64,000 nucleotides of DNA from Cohnella cholangitidis. Lineage in GTDB: Bacteria; Bacillota; Bacilli; Paenibacillales; Paenibacillaceae. This document shows positions 1 through 7,697 of the stretch, piece by piece. How positions within the stretch are numbered: position 1 is the first letter of the stretch; every line of letters starts with the position of its first letter. The notes under the pieces are model-generated. The model searched no databases and was not told the origin of the DNA. It saw nothing but the letters and a program-made list of their open reading frames with translations. A program made the translations under genes and the position numbers. The stretch covers positions 5,877,501 through 5,941,500 of the forward strand of contig NZ_CP041969.1 of NCBI RefSeq assembly GCF_014107495.1, written 5' to 3'.

Positions 1-207
1 AAGGTTCACTTGTGGCTTGCGCTGCTGTTGCCGATCGTTTGGCACGGAGCTTACGATTTCATGCTGATGACCGTACCGTCTACATGGATATGGCTGGCCG
101 TTCCTTTCATGTTCTTCTTATGGTTCAGAGGAATTCGAATGGTTAACAGCGCCAACGCGGTTTCGCCCTTTCGTTTCTTGAAGCGGGAGGAAGAGATTAA
201 ATCGTAA
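1..207 (+). CDS. prsW: PrsW-family intramembrane protease, C-terminal part
   Basis: Only the last ~68 codons lie in the window; the gene begins upstream. The visible part has two hydrophobic segments and the sequence LLLPIVWHGAYDFML, which resembles the last conserved His-containing helix of PrsW proteases. PrsW is known to make the site-1 cut in anti-sigma factor RsiW in Bacillus, in the cytoplasmic membrane. The position just before ypeB agrees with gene order around prsW-ypeB in related genomes. The tail after the last helix is short and basic (KREEEIKS). Family assignment rests on this short piece and on synteny, so the function of this copy is inferred. Confidence 0.7.
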   Translation, partial: KVHLWLALLLPIVWHGAYDFMLMTVPSTWIWLAVPFMFFLWFRGIRMVNSANAVSPFRFLKREEEIKS

Positions 208-260
208 CCGATCCGTCCATACTGGATGTGGGAATATCCGGTAAGGGGGAGAGATGCCCG

Positions 261-419
261 TTGTCGCAGCGGCTCAAAGTTACGATCAGGTGCAACCGGT
301 GCAACGAAAAGTTCATTCTCCGCGGACGCAAGGAAAGAGGTCGCGTGGACACCGGATTCAAGCAATGCTTGTGCAGCAATGCGGATGATTTCGAGATCGA
401 AGAGGAAGCGCTCATCTAA
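261..419 (+). CDS. Small Cys-rich (putative zinc-ribbon-like) protein
   Basis: A 52-residue basic protein with CNRC near the N-terminus and CLC near the middle, a spacing that could bind one metal ion. I chose the TTG at 261 because a purine-rich ribosome site (AAGGGGGAGAG, 243-253) sits a normal distance before it; an ATG at 228 in the same frame has no such site. The C-terminus is acidic (DDFEIEEE). It fills the space between prsW and ypeB where sleB might be expected. I do not know a function. The terminator overlaps its last codons, which supports a real gene end here. Confidence 0.5.
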   Translation: MSQRLKVTIRCNRCNEKFILRGRKERGRVDTGFKQCLCSNADDFEIEEEALI

Positions 420-440
420 GCGGATGAGGCTTCCTTTTCT
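404..440 (+). terminator. Rho-independent terminator after the small Cys protein
   Basis: GGAAGCGCTCATC (404-416) pairs with GATGAGGCTTCC (423-434) and is followed by a T-rich run. The stem includes the stop codon region of the upstream gene. It separates the prsW side from ypeB. Confidence 0.7.
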
Positions 441-537
441 TGTTTTGTCGTCGAGCGCCGAATGGCGCGCATAAAAGTGGAGCCATATTCCCACAATAAC
501 CGCATAACGTTTTGGGAATGAAAGGGGTCGGCTTTTC

Positions 538-1893
538 ATGTACGCTCGTTTAAGTTCCATTATGTTCCCGATTGCAACCTTGCTGTTTATCGGCGCCATC
601 GTTTGGGGGTATCAGGAGCATCAGGAGAAAAACTCCGTTCTGATTAAAGCGGAAAATCAATACCAGCGCGCGTTCCACGACTTGAGCCATCATATGGGAC
701 GATTGCACGACCAGCTCGGGCAAACGCTGGCCGTCTCCTCCTCGTCTCAGGGGATGCAGCGCAAAGGCTTGGTGAACGTGTGGAGATTGACCAGCCAAGC
801 GCAGAACGAGATTAACCAGCTGCCATTGGCGCTGTTGCCTTTCAACAAGGCGGAAGAGTTTCTTTCGAGGATCTCCAGCTTCGCATACCGGACGGCGGTA
901 CGCGATCTGAGCAAGCAACCGCTCACTCCCGCCGAAATGAAGACGATGAAGTCGTTGTACAAAACCGCCGAATCGGTCAATCTGGAGCTCGGCAAAGTAC
1001 AGGATGCCGTTATTTCCGATCATTTGCGTTGGATGGACGTCGAGGTGGCTATGGCCAGCGAGAACAATCCGCACGACAATACGATCATAGACGGCTTCAA
1101 GGCGATGGATAAGCAGATGGGAGCCTATCCCGAGGCGGACTGGGGACCGTCCGCGATGTCGGCGGACCGCAAGCTTTCGGCCGCGGGGTTAGAAGGCAAT
1201 GAAATGTCGAAAGAGGAAATCTGGAAGAAGGCGTTGGATTTTCTAGGTCCTCAGGCTGAAGGCGCGGACGCCAAAGTGACGGAGGATGGCAGCAAAACGG
1301 ACTTGCCTAGCTATTCCGTCTCCGTTAAAGGACATGAAGGGGTGAACATTCAGCTCGATTACACCCGCAAGGGCGGCCATCTGCTCTGGTTCATGAATCC
1401 GCGGGAAGTGCAGACCCGTAAGCTTAATTTCGATACGGCCCGCAATAAAGGATCGCAGTTCTTAGTCCGGCACGATTATAAGCAAATGACGCCGATTACT
1501 TACGATGAGTACGACCATGTGGCTGTGTTTACCTACGTCCATACAATCGACGGGGTTAAAATTTATCCGGATAAAGTGACGGTACGCGTCGCCCTCGATA
1601 ACGGGGAGGTCGTGGGATTGCAGGCATCGGATCATGTTTTCGCCGAGAAGTTGCTTGCCCCGGGCAAACCGAAGCTGACGAAGGAGCAAGCGCAAAAAGG
1701 TCTGAACCCCGACTTCCGGATTGAAGATTATTCTTTGGCCGTCGTCGAGAACGATATGCGCAAATCCGTCCTATGCCATGAATTCCTCGGCAAGATCAAC
1801 GACCATCGTTACCGGATCTTCATGAACGCTGAGACGGGAGAAGAAGAAAATATCGAAGAAATCCCGGAATCCGCTAAAGCCATATACAAATAA
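538..1893 (+). CDS. ypeB: Germination protein YpeB
   Basis: A 451-residue protein with one N-terminal membrane segment (about residues 7-24), a long helical middle part and C-terminal PepSY-type repeats (about 200-440), the known architecture and length of YpeB. In Bacillus, YpeB is made in the forespore and is needed for the cortex-lytic enzyme SleB to be incorporated and held inactive in the spore; the two are usually co-transcribed as sleB-ypeB. Here no sleB precedes it within the window. Start ATG at 538 has AAAGGGG about ten bases upstream. Identity is secure from sequence pattern and length; partner and timing are from family knowledge. Confidence 0.93.
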   Translation: MYARLSSIMFPIATLLFIGAIVWGYQEHQEKNSVLIKAENQYQRAFHDLSHHMGRLHDQLGQTLAVSSSSQGMQRKGLVNVWRLTSQAQNEINQLPLALLPFNKAEEFLSRISSFAYRTAVRDLSKQPLTPAEMKTMKSLYKTAESVNLELGKVQDAVISDHLRWMDVEVAMASENNPHDNTIIDGFKAMDKQMGAYPEADWGPSAMSADRKLSAAGLEGNEMSKEEIWKKALDFLGPQAEGADAKVTEDGSKTDLPSYSVSVKGHEGVNIQLDYTRKGGHLLWFMNPREVQTRKLNFDTARNKGSQFLVRHDYKQMTPITYDEYDHVAVFTYVHTIDGVKIYPDKVTVRVALDNGEVVGLQASDHVFAEKLLAPGKPKLTKEQAQKGLNPDFRIEDYSLAVVENDMRKSVLCHEFLGKINDHRYRIFMNAETGEEENIEEIPESAKAIYK

Positions 1894-1905
1894 CGTTGCC
1901 GCTGA

Positions 1906-1949
1906 ACATACACCATCGTCCGAAAGTAGTCCGGGGCGATGGTGTATGT
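1906..1949 (+). terminator. Hairpin after ypeB
   Basis: ACATACACCATCG (1906-1918) is a perfect inverted repeat of CGATGGTGTATGT (1937-1949), 18-base loop. There is no strong T-run behind it, so it may terminate weakly or act in both directions. Confidence 0.6.
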
Positions 1950-1972
1950 CATTCCCCAAACTTCTCCACGCA

Positions 1973-1981
1973 TGCTATAAT
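1973..1981 (+). promoter_or_regulatory. Extended -10 promoter before ypfA
   Basis: TGCTATAAT is a full extended -10 (TGn-TATAAT). No good -35 is visible 17-18 bases upstream, as is usual for extended -10 promoters. It would start transcription about 45 bases before the GTG start of ypfA. Confidence 0.5.
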
Positions 1982-2035
1982 AAGATGTACGAGCGGAAAT
2001 GTTTTCCGATCATGCTTCATGTGGAGGGTTTACTA

Positions 2036-2680
2036 GTGCTTCCGAAAATCAATCAAACGATGTACATACAGACAGAGACCGGTCCTGAGCCGTTAACGCT
2101 GCGGTCGCGCGTGGCGGATCAAGATGCTAACCGGATCTACATCGAAATTCCTCTGGACGAGAAGAGCCGCAAGTTATACCGCTCGCAAGAGGGAGAGCAA
2201 TTCCAGCTTTATTTCTTTACCGAAGACGGAGTGAAGCATTCCTTCCCGAGCGTGGTGACAGGATTTCGCAGGGATTCCGTGCCTCTGGTGGCGATTCGCA
2301 AGCCGGAGCTCGAAGAGATCATCAAAGATCAAAGAAGAAGTTTTCTTAGGGTGGAAGCCAACCTGGAGCTAGCGGTTAAGGTGGGCGAAAAGATGAGGTT
2401 CGTAGCCGTGACGGAAGATGTTGGCGGCGGCGGCATTTCTTTCACCTGCGATAGGAACAAACCGATCGTAACGAATGTCGTTCTGTCTTGTTGGCTATTA
2501 TTGAGTTATAAAGGCGGAACGGTCGCGCATGCCAAGTTCGAGGGCGAAGTCGTCAGAGTACTTCCTGTCGAGCCGGACAAGCATCTGATTATGATGCGGT
2601 TTTCGGAGATCGCGGATTCCGACCAACAGAAGATCATTCGATATTGCTTTGAGCGCCAATTGGACAAGCGGAAGGACTAA
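2036..2680 (+). CDS. ypfA: PilZ-domain cyclic-di-GMP-binding protein (YpfA/DgrA, YcgR-like)
   Basis: 214 residues from a GTG start chosen because GGAGGG (2023-2028) lies seven bases upstream; in-frame ATGs further up have no ribosome site. An N-terminal YcgR-type barrel (about 1-95) precedes a PilZ domain with the c-di-GMP motif RRSFLR at residues 100-105. The second PilZ motif, normally (D/N)xSxxG, reads DVGGGG here, with Gly in place of Ser. In Bacillus this protein brakes the flagellar motor when c-di-GMP is high. It is followed by ypfB and cmk as in Bacillus. Family is firm; full nucleotide binding is slightly uncertain because of the altered motif. Confidence 0.88.
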   Translation: MLPKINQTMYIQTETGPEPLTLRSRVADQDANRIYIEIPLDEKSRKLYRSQEGEQFQLYFFTEDGVKHSFPSVVTGFRRDSVPLVAIRKPELEEIIKDQRRSFLRVEANLELAVKVGEKMRFVAVTEDVGGGGISFTCDRNKPIVTNVVLSCWLLLSYKGGTVAHAKFEGEVVRVLPVEPDKHLIMMRFSEIADSDQQKIIRYCFERQLDKRKD

Positions 2681-2725
2681 CGCCTTGAAGGCCTCCTTTG
2701 TCCCGGCGACAACGGGAGGGCTACC

Positions 2726-2929
2726 ATGGGTGACAACGATAAAGAGAAGTATCGTTCCGACTTCGTCGCGTGGTCGGATCGCTTGGAAAAGCTTATATTG
2801 CGAAGTATTCTTGTATTAATCGTACTGTTAGGCTTAACGCAGCTCGCGTTGCAATATCCGGCGGCGCGGCACTGGCTCACGACGACGGACGATTCGGAAG
2901 GCGTGCCGTTTCATTATCAAGTTCGATAG
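2726..2929 (+). CDS. ypfB: YpfB family protein (DUF5359), small membrane protein
   Basis: 67 residues: a charged N-terminal part (about 1-24), one strongly hydrophobic segment (about 25-43) and a short polar tail. ATG at 2726 follows GGGAGGG with normal spacing. Size, single membrane helix and the position between ypfA and cmk match YpfB/DUF5359 of Bacilli. Function of the family is unknown to me. It lies 45 bases after ypfA, probably in one transcript. Confidence 0.75.
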   Translation: MGDNDKEKYRSDFVAWSDRLEKLILRSILVLIVLLGLTQLALQYPAARHWLTTTDDSEGVPFHYQVR

Positions 2930-2947
2930 CGCGCATCGATAGGATTT

Positions 2948-2976
2948 TTGCATCCCTAGGTGCTGTGTGGTATAAT
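2948..2976 (+). promoter_or_regulatory. Sigma-A promoter upstream of cmk
   Basis: TTGCAT (2948-2953), 17-base spacer, TATAAT (2971-2976). It precedes cmk by about 85 bases, but a terminator-like hairpin follows at once (2990-3016), so read-through into cmk may be limited. Confidence 0.6.
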
Positions 2977-2989
2977 TTTCTCGTTCCTC

Positions 2990-3016
2990 GCAGGCTTTGC
3001 CTGCCTTATTTTTTCT
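2990..3016 (+). terminator. Terminator-like hairpin between ypfB and cmk
   Basis: GCAGGC-TTT-GCCTGC followed by CTTATTTTTT. It probably ends the ypfA-ypfB transcript. Because it lies within about 10 bases of the start point expected from the 2948-2976 promoter, it could also act as an attenuator for cmk. Confidence 0.65.
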
Positions 3017-3060
3017 AATGACATCAGGTTGTTGGCGTGTAGGAGGCTAGTCTTTCTCTC

Positions 3061-3765
3061 ATGAATGGATCTCATGATCAACGAATCAATATTGCGATCG
3101 ACGGGCCGGCGGGAGCGGGTAAGAGTACGGTTGCCCGACTAGTTGCGAAGGCTCTTCAATATGTCTACGTCGACACTGGCGCCATGTACAGAGCGGTAAC
3201 GCTCAAAGCTCTCGAAGCCGGAATATCTACCGAGGATAACGAACTCGTTGGACGGTTAGTTAAACAACTGGATATCGTGTTGCTGCCGGGAGCGGATGCT
3301 CAGCTCGTATTAGTGAACGGCGAAGACGTTACCGCGCAGTTAAGATCGTTAGAGATTAACCGCAACGTATCTTATATCGCCCGTTTGGAAAGCGTCCGCA
3401 AAAGGATGTCCGAATTGCAACGCCGCATGGCCCACGAGAAAGGCGTCGTGATGGACGGGCGCGATATCGGAACCCATGTGCTTCCGGACGCCGAGTTGAA
3501 GATTTTTCTTACGGCAACGCCTAGGGAAAGAGCCAGCCGCCGATTTCTGGAGCTGGGCCCGAATGCGGGGATTACGCTGGAGCAATTGGAGTCGGAGATC
3601 ACCGAACGCGATCGATTGGATCAAGAACGGGAAATTGCTCCTCTTCTTCAAGCGCCGGACGCTCGCTTGCTGGATTCGACAGGGCGAACGGTGGACGAAG
3701 TGGCCGAAGAAATCGTACAATGGGGACTTGCCGCGACAAGAACCATTTTGGCGGAGGAGAAGTAG
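3061..3765 (+). CDS. cmk: Cytidylate kinase
   Basis: Phosphorylates CMP and dCMP with ATP in the cytoplasm for nucleotide recycling. The 234-residue protein has the P-loop GPAGAGKST at residues 15-23, the substrate-binding stretch VDTGAMYRA, and DGRDIGTHVLPDAELKIFLTA in the second half, all typical of bacterial Cmk. Length is normal. The downstream plsC and rpsA-type S1 gene follow as in Bacillus. plsC begins three bases after the stop, so the two are surely co-transcribed. Confidence 0.97.
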   Translation: MNGSHDQRINIAIDGPAGAGKSTVARLVAKALQYVYVDTGAMYRAVTLKALEAGISTEDNELVGRLVKQLDIVLLPGADAQLVLVNGEDVTAQLRSLEINRNVSYIARLESVRKRMSELQRRMAHEKGVVMDGRDIGTHVLPDAELKIFLTATPRERASRRFLELGPNAGITLEQLESEITERDRLDQEREIAPLLQAPDARLLDSTGRTVDEVAEEIVQWGLAATRTILAEEK

Positions 3766-3768
3766 ATT

Positions 3769-4356
3769 ATGTTATACCGTTTCGCCAGGATGATTCTCCG
3801 CGTTATTTACATGTTTCTTTACCGCTTGGAAGCCAGAGGGGTTTCCAACATCCCGCTGGAAGGTCCGGTCATTTTATGCAGCAATCATAGAAGTTTACAG
3901 GATCCCATTACTTTAGGGGTGTGGGTGCCCCGCAAAGTTCATTATATGGCAAAGGAAGAATTGTTCCGCATCCCTGTTTTCGGTTCATTGATCAAAGCCG
4001 TTGGCGCGTTTCCAGTCAAACGCGGAGGCGTGAGCAAGGAAGCGATCCGAACGGCGATAACGCTGTTGCAGGGCGGTAACGTAATGGGGATTTTCCCGGA
4101 AGGCACCCGCAACGAATCGGTAGGCATGGGCAAACGGGGAGCCGTTACGATGGCGATTCGTTCGAAAGCGATTGTCGTACCTGTCGCGTTAGTCGGTCAG
4201 TATCGTCCGTTTCGCAAGATGTTAGCGGTATATGGCGCACCCATCGATTTGACGCCGTATGCGGAGCAAGGGACTTCCGAGAGCATGGAAGAAGCGACGG
4301 AGCTTATTATGTCGCGAATCCGGGAAATGATGAAGACGAGTCAGCCTGCATCCTAA
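3769..4356 (+). CDS. plsC: 1-acyl-sn-glycerol-3-phosphate acyltransferase
   Basis: Transfers an acyl chain to the sn-2 position of lysophosphatidate at the membrane, giving phosphatidate. 195 residues with a hydrophobic N-terminal segment, the catalytic HX4D box NHRSLQD (His40, Asp45) and the substrate box FPEGTR (109-114). Length fits the short PlsC class. It starts three bases after cmk. plsY and gpsA, two other phosphatidate-pathway genes, lie about 5 kb downstream. Confidence 0.93.
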   Translation: MLYRFARMILRVIYMFLYRLEARGVSNIPLEGPVILCSNHRSLQDPITLGVWVPRKVHYMAKEELFRIPVFGSLIKAVGAFPVKRGGVSKEAIRTAITLLQGGNVMGIFPEGTRNESVGMGKRGAVTMAIRSKAIVVPVALVGQYRPFRKMLAVYGAPIDLTPYAEQGTSESMEEATELIMSRIREMMKTSQPAS

Positions 4357-4429
4357 CGATGCATGATTATGGCAATAATCCTTCATACTAGAGGTATTAT
4401 TTGGTTCTCATTATTGAGGGTAAGTAAGA

Positions 4430-4456
4430 TTTAAGCGCCGCTAGAAGCGGGTTTAA
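4430..4456 (+). promoter_or_regulatory. Hairpin in the leader of the S1-like gene
   Basis: TTTAA...CCGCT-AGA-AGCGG..TTTAAA forms a small stem-loop about 35 bases before the start codon. Ribosomal protein genes often carry leader structures for autoregulation; no specific family is recognised here, so this is only a candidate. Confidence 0.3.
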
Positions 4457-4490
4457 ATAAAGTTGGGGTAGAACTGAGGAGGTAATTTTC

Positions 4491-5714
4491 ATGTCTGAAG
4501 AAATCAACGTCCAGGAAACGGCGGCCGCCGAACCGGTCAGCCAGGATGCACTGGAAAATCTCGTAACCTTGAAGAAAGGGGACACCGTGAAAGGTACGGT
4601 AGTCAAAATCGAGGATAACCAAGCGTATGTAAGCCTTGGATATAAATACGACGGTGTCATCCCGCTACGCGAGCTTTCTTCCGTTAACCTGGAGAACGCT
4701 GCCGCAGCCGTGCAAATCGGCCAAGAAGTCGAAGCGAAAATCGTTAGCATCAACGATGCCAAAGAATCGCTCGTACTCTCTAAGCGCCAGATCGACAGCC
4801 CTCGCGCATGGGATGATCTGCAAGCGAAATTCGAAAGCGGAGAAGCGTTCGAAGTCGCGATTACCGATGTCGTCAAAGGCGGTCTGGTAGCCGACGTAGG
4901 CGTACGCGGATTCATTCCCGCCTCCATGGTCGAGCGTCATTTCGTCGAGGATTTCAGCTCTTACAAAGGCCGCACCTTAAAGGTGAAAGTGAAAGAAATC
5001 GACCGCGAGAACAACAAGGTCATTCTTTCCGCCAAAGACGTGCTCGATGCCGAATACGAAGCTCAAAAGCAACAAATCATGAGCTCCTTGCAGGTAGGTC
5101 AAGTTCTCGAAGGTAAAATCCAAAGATTGACGCCATTCGGCGCGTTCGTGGATATCGGCGGAATCGATGGACTCGTACATGTATCCGAAATGGCATGGCA
5201 GCACGTTGCCCATCCTGCGGATGTCGTAGCCGAAGGACAAAGCGTGAACGTTAAGGTTCTGAAAGTAGACCCTTCCCTGGGCAAAATTTCCCTCAGCATC
5301 AAAGCGGCACAACCAGGTCCTTGGGATACCGCTAACGGACAATTCAACGTCGGCGATATCGTTACGGGCGTCGTAAAACGTCTGGTTAACTTCGGCGCTT
5401 TCGTCGAGATCGCTCCTGGAGTTGAGGGTCTCGTTCACATCTCGCAAATCGCGCATCGCCACGTAGCGACGCCGTTTGAGGTGTTGAAGGAAGGTCAAGA
5501 AGTTCAAGCTAAAGTGCTTGACTTCAACCCTGCGGAGAAGCGCGTTTCCCTGTCCATCAAAGAAACGGAAGAAGCGCCCGCTCGTCCTGAGCGCGAGCAA
5601 CGCGAGCCGCGCGCTCCGCGTGCTCCAAGAGAAGAAACGAACCTTCCTCCAGCGGAAAGCATGAGCTTCAACCTTGGAGAAAGATTCGGCGACAAGCTGA
5701 GCAAATTCAAGTAA
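4491..5714 (+). CDS. rpsA: 30S ribosomal protein S1 homologue (four S1 domains)
   Basis: 407 residues with four S1 RNA-binding repeats at about 25-95, 110-178, 195-268 and 283-354, then a basic Arg/Pro/Glu-rich tail. Repeats 3 and 4 show the classic TPFGAFVDIG and VNFGAFVEI signatures. This is the Bacillota-type S1-like protein (YpfD in Bacillus), shorter than the six-repeat S1 of Escherichia coli; it binds mRNA or ribosomes. ATG at 4491 follows GAGGAGGT. It is closed by a strong terminator and probably transcribed with or after plsC. Confidence 0.92.
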   Translation: MSEEINVQETAAAEPVSQDALENLVTLKKGDTVKGTVVKIEDNQAYVSLGYKYDGVIPLRELSSVNLENAAAAVQIGQEVEAKIVSINDAKESLVLSKRQIDSPRAWDDLQAKFESGEAFEVAITDVVKGGLVADVGVRGFIPASMVERHFVEDFSSYKGRTLKVKVKEIDRENNKVILSAKDVLDAEYEAQKQQIMSSLQVGQVLEGKIQRLTPFGAFVDIGGIDGLVHVSEMAWQHVAHPADVVAEGQSVNVKVLKVDPSLGKISLSIKAAQPGPWDTANGQFNVGDIVTGVVKRLVNFGAFVEIAPGVEGLVHISQIAHRHVATPFEVLKEGQEVQAKVLDFNPAEKRVSLSIKETEEAPARPEREQREPRAPRAPREETNLPPAESMSFNLGERFGDKLSKFK

Positions 5715-5726
5715 TAATATTTGTCG

Positions 5727-5754
5727 TAAAACCCGCCCTCGTGGCGGGTTTTTT
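5727..5754 (+). terminator. Terminator after rpsA
   Basis: AAAACCCGCC (5728-5737) pairs with GGCGGGTTTT (5743-5752) and runs into T6. Classic intrinsic terminator. Confidence 0.9.
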
Positions 5755-5854
5755 GCGTTCTCGAGCGTTCTTCGGTTCCATCCTTACATTTATGCGATTT
5801 AATGGCATGGATTTCAATCCATACGGCGCATACTATCTCTATGGAGGTGAAGGT

Positions 5855-6484
5855 ATGCCGCCCGCTTATGGCGCCGCGTTCCTATGGCTGATGACGACGA
5901 TTCTCTGGTGGAGCGGCTGGAGGGAGGAAGCATCCGAGGGAATTCCGCATTGGGCCGTCGGGGCGTTCCTTGCCGTATGGCCTTTCGCTTGGTTAGGAAA
6001 TATTGCAGTAACTCCAAACTTCGCAGTCAATGGGGCGTGGATATGGACGTTCCTTGCTGGAGCGCTTCTGGCGCGGCGAACTCACGCCCCGCGAAGATGG
6101 ACCGCGATATCGGCGGGTCTATTGGTTGGCTCGATTTACGTGCTCGTTAGCCGGTTGGCACATTATCCGGCCGGTTTCTCGCATTTTTTAGATCCATGGG
6201 GCGCCGCGCTTATCGTTGGCTTATTAACGGCGCTTATCGTTCGCAGCGTCTCCGAGCAAGTTTTGGCGATCTCGACTGCACTGTACGTGAGTATGGGGAT
6301 TTATGCTTACTTACAGACGACTTCGGGTGCGATCTTCGAAGGCAAAGCTTCGGAATGGATGGCAGGGTGGTGGATCGCGGTGCTTTCCTCGAGATTCGCG
6401 TCTTTAACGGTTCGCGCGTTGGCGGATCTTGCGGGCAAGCGGACTTTCAAAGTAGGCGGGAAAAGGGGAGATCAGCATTCGTGA
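5855..6484 (+). CDS. yphA: YphA-like polytopic membrane protein
   Basis: About 209 residues with six or so hydrophobic segments and short loops; no catalytic motif seen. I chose ATG 5855 because GGAGGTGA (5842-5849) lies just before it; upstream in-frame starts run into the rpsA terminator. Position between the S1 gene and yphB/der and the size agree with YphA of Bacillus, whose function I do not know. The stop overlaps the GTG start of the next gene by four bases (GTGA), so translation is coupled. Confidence 0.65.
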   Translation: MPPAYGAAFLWLMTTILWWSGWREEASEGIPHWAVGAFLAVWPFAWLGNIAVTPNFAVNGAWIWTFLAGALLARRTHAPRRWTAISAGLLVGSIYVLVSRLAHYPAGFSHFLDPWGAALIVGLLTALIVRSVSEQVLAISTALYVSMGIYAYLQTTSGAIFEGKASEWMAGWWIAVLSSRFASLTVRALADLAGKRTFKVGGKRGDQHS

Positions 6485-7404
6485 TACTGAATTGGTTTGA
6501 CTCTCATAAAGATATCACTTGCGTGATCATGGGGACGGCTTTCGGAATGGCCGCAAGAATATTCATGCTTCGCAGCGACTATCGGCAATATCCGGCTTAC
6601 CCGCACGGTAAAATAATTCATCTTGCCCTGGGTTTAATAGCGGGAGCATTAGGATCCGTTGCCGTTCCGGCTTTGCATAACAAAGATTATACGGCAATTA
6701 CGTTTCTGTCGCTTGCCGCACAGCAGTTTCGGGAAGTCCGTAACATGGAGCGCAATACGTTAACCGCGATCGATCATTTCGAACTCGTTCCTAGGGGGGC
6801 GGCCTATATAGAGGGAATCGCCGTCGTGTTCGAGGGGAGAAACTATTTGGCCATATTTACCGCGTTCCTTTCGAGTCTCTTCGCGATGTGGATCGGGTGG
6901 TGGGGAGGTTTGGCGGCAGGCGTATCAGCGTTATTACTGGCGCATTACTTCATGCGCGGAAAGAAGATATCCCATATCGCCAACGTTGAAAGGGTACCGC
7001 TTAAGCTCGACGGGCCTGATTTATTCGTGGGCGACGTTTATATGATGAATGTTGGCCTAGACGAGAATAGGAAGATTATCGAGGAACAAGGAATCGGTTT
7101 TATACTGACTCCCAAGAACGATGACGCCAAAGTTACGATCGCCAATCTCGGCCAGAGGCAGGCTATCCTTCATGATGTTTCCACGCGTCTTGGCGTCTAT
7201 CGCGATGATGGGGATCCAGCTCTGTTGCCAATCGGGAAGCTTGGGCTGCGTACAGGGAAGTTAGGCCTTCTAGTTCTTCCGCGGGAGAAGGATATCGATA
7301 AGGCCTATCAGGCGGTCAGTAACGTGCCGCTTCTGGAGGCTGCGGTTCGAATGCCGACGGAAGCAAACCGCAAGAGTACGGAAGGGGCCAAGCAAGGTGG
7401 CTAA
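6481..7404 (+). CDS. yphB: YIEGIA-family membrane protein (YphB)
   Basis: 307 residues from GTG 6481. It contains the family hallmark YIEGIA (near residue 109), hydrophobic segments at the N-terminus and around residues 120-155, and a soluble C-terminal half. The family is common in endospore formers next to der; function is not established as far as I know. The GTG overlaps the stop of yphA and the downstream small gene overlaps its stop, so the three form a tightly coupled set. GGGGAGATC precedes the start. Confidence 0.8.
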   Translation: MILNWFDSHKDITCVIMGTAFGMAARIFMLRSDYRQYPAYPHGKIIHLALGLIAGALGSVAVPALHNKDYTAITFLSLAAQQFREVRNMERNTLTAIDHFELVPRGAAYIEGIAVVFEGRNYLAIFTAFLSSLFAMWIGWWGGLAAGVSALLLAHYFMRGKKISHIANVERVPLKLDGPDLFVGDVYMMNVGLDENRKIIEEQGIGFILTPKNDDAKVTIANLGQRQAILHDVSTRLGVYRDDGDPALLPIGKLGLRTGKLGLLVLPREKDIDKAYQAVSNVPLLEAAVRMPTEANRKSTEGAKQGG

Positions 7405-7575
7405 AATCGTAGGAGTAGTTACGACGGATCGGGAAAACGTAGGCGGCGCGCGCCGATCTTCTACGCGGCAAACCGGGAGCAACTGCAGACTATCGCTCAT
7501 CTGCTGGAGAAAATACTGGATTCGGCCGCGCATGAAATGAATGAGGATTTGTTCGTTATCGTGGATAGGCACTAG
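7397..7575 (+). pseudogene. Small partner protein of YIEGIA, interrupted by a 1-base deletion
   Basis: Starts at GTG 7397 inside the end of yphB. The first frame reads MAKIVGVVTTDRENVGG and then fails; a -1 shift at the GC repeat 7442-7454 (GGCGGCGCGCGCC) restores APIFYAANREQLQTIAHLL through to VDRH and the stop at 7573-7575, giving 59 residues. Such a small protein following YIEGIA genes is annotated in other genomes as the YIEGIA capping-complex subunit (from memory, not checked). One missing base in a GC repeat could be an assembly error, a real mutation or, less likely, programmed slippage. Confidence 0.65.
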
Positions 7576-7614
7576 AAGGTTTGGCAATATTCGTTAGCCA
7601 AGCCGGACAAATTT

Positions 7615-7623
7615 TGATATGAT
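7615..7623 (+). promoter_or_regulatory. Extended -10 promoter before der
   Basis: TGATATGAT fits an extended -10 (TGn-TATgAT), about 75 bases before der. A -35 match (TTAGCC) is weak. Confidence 0.4.
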
Positions 7624-7697
7624 GAAAGTTGTGAGTGTTTTTAATGACGTCGTCCTCGGGACGGCGAAGCTGGTTGAAATGTTGAGGAGTGGGAAAT

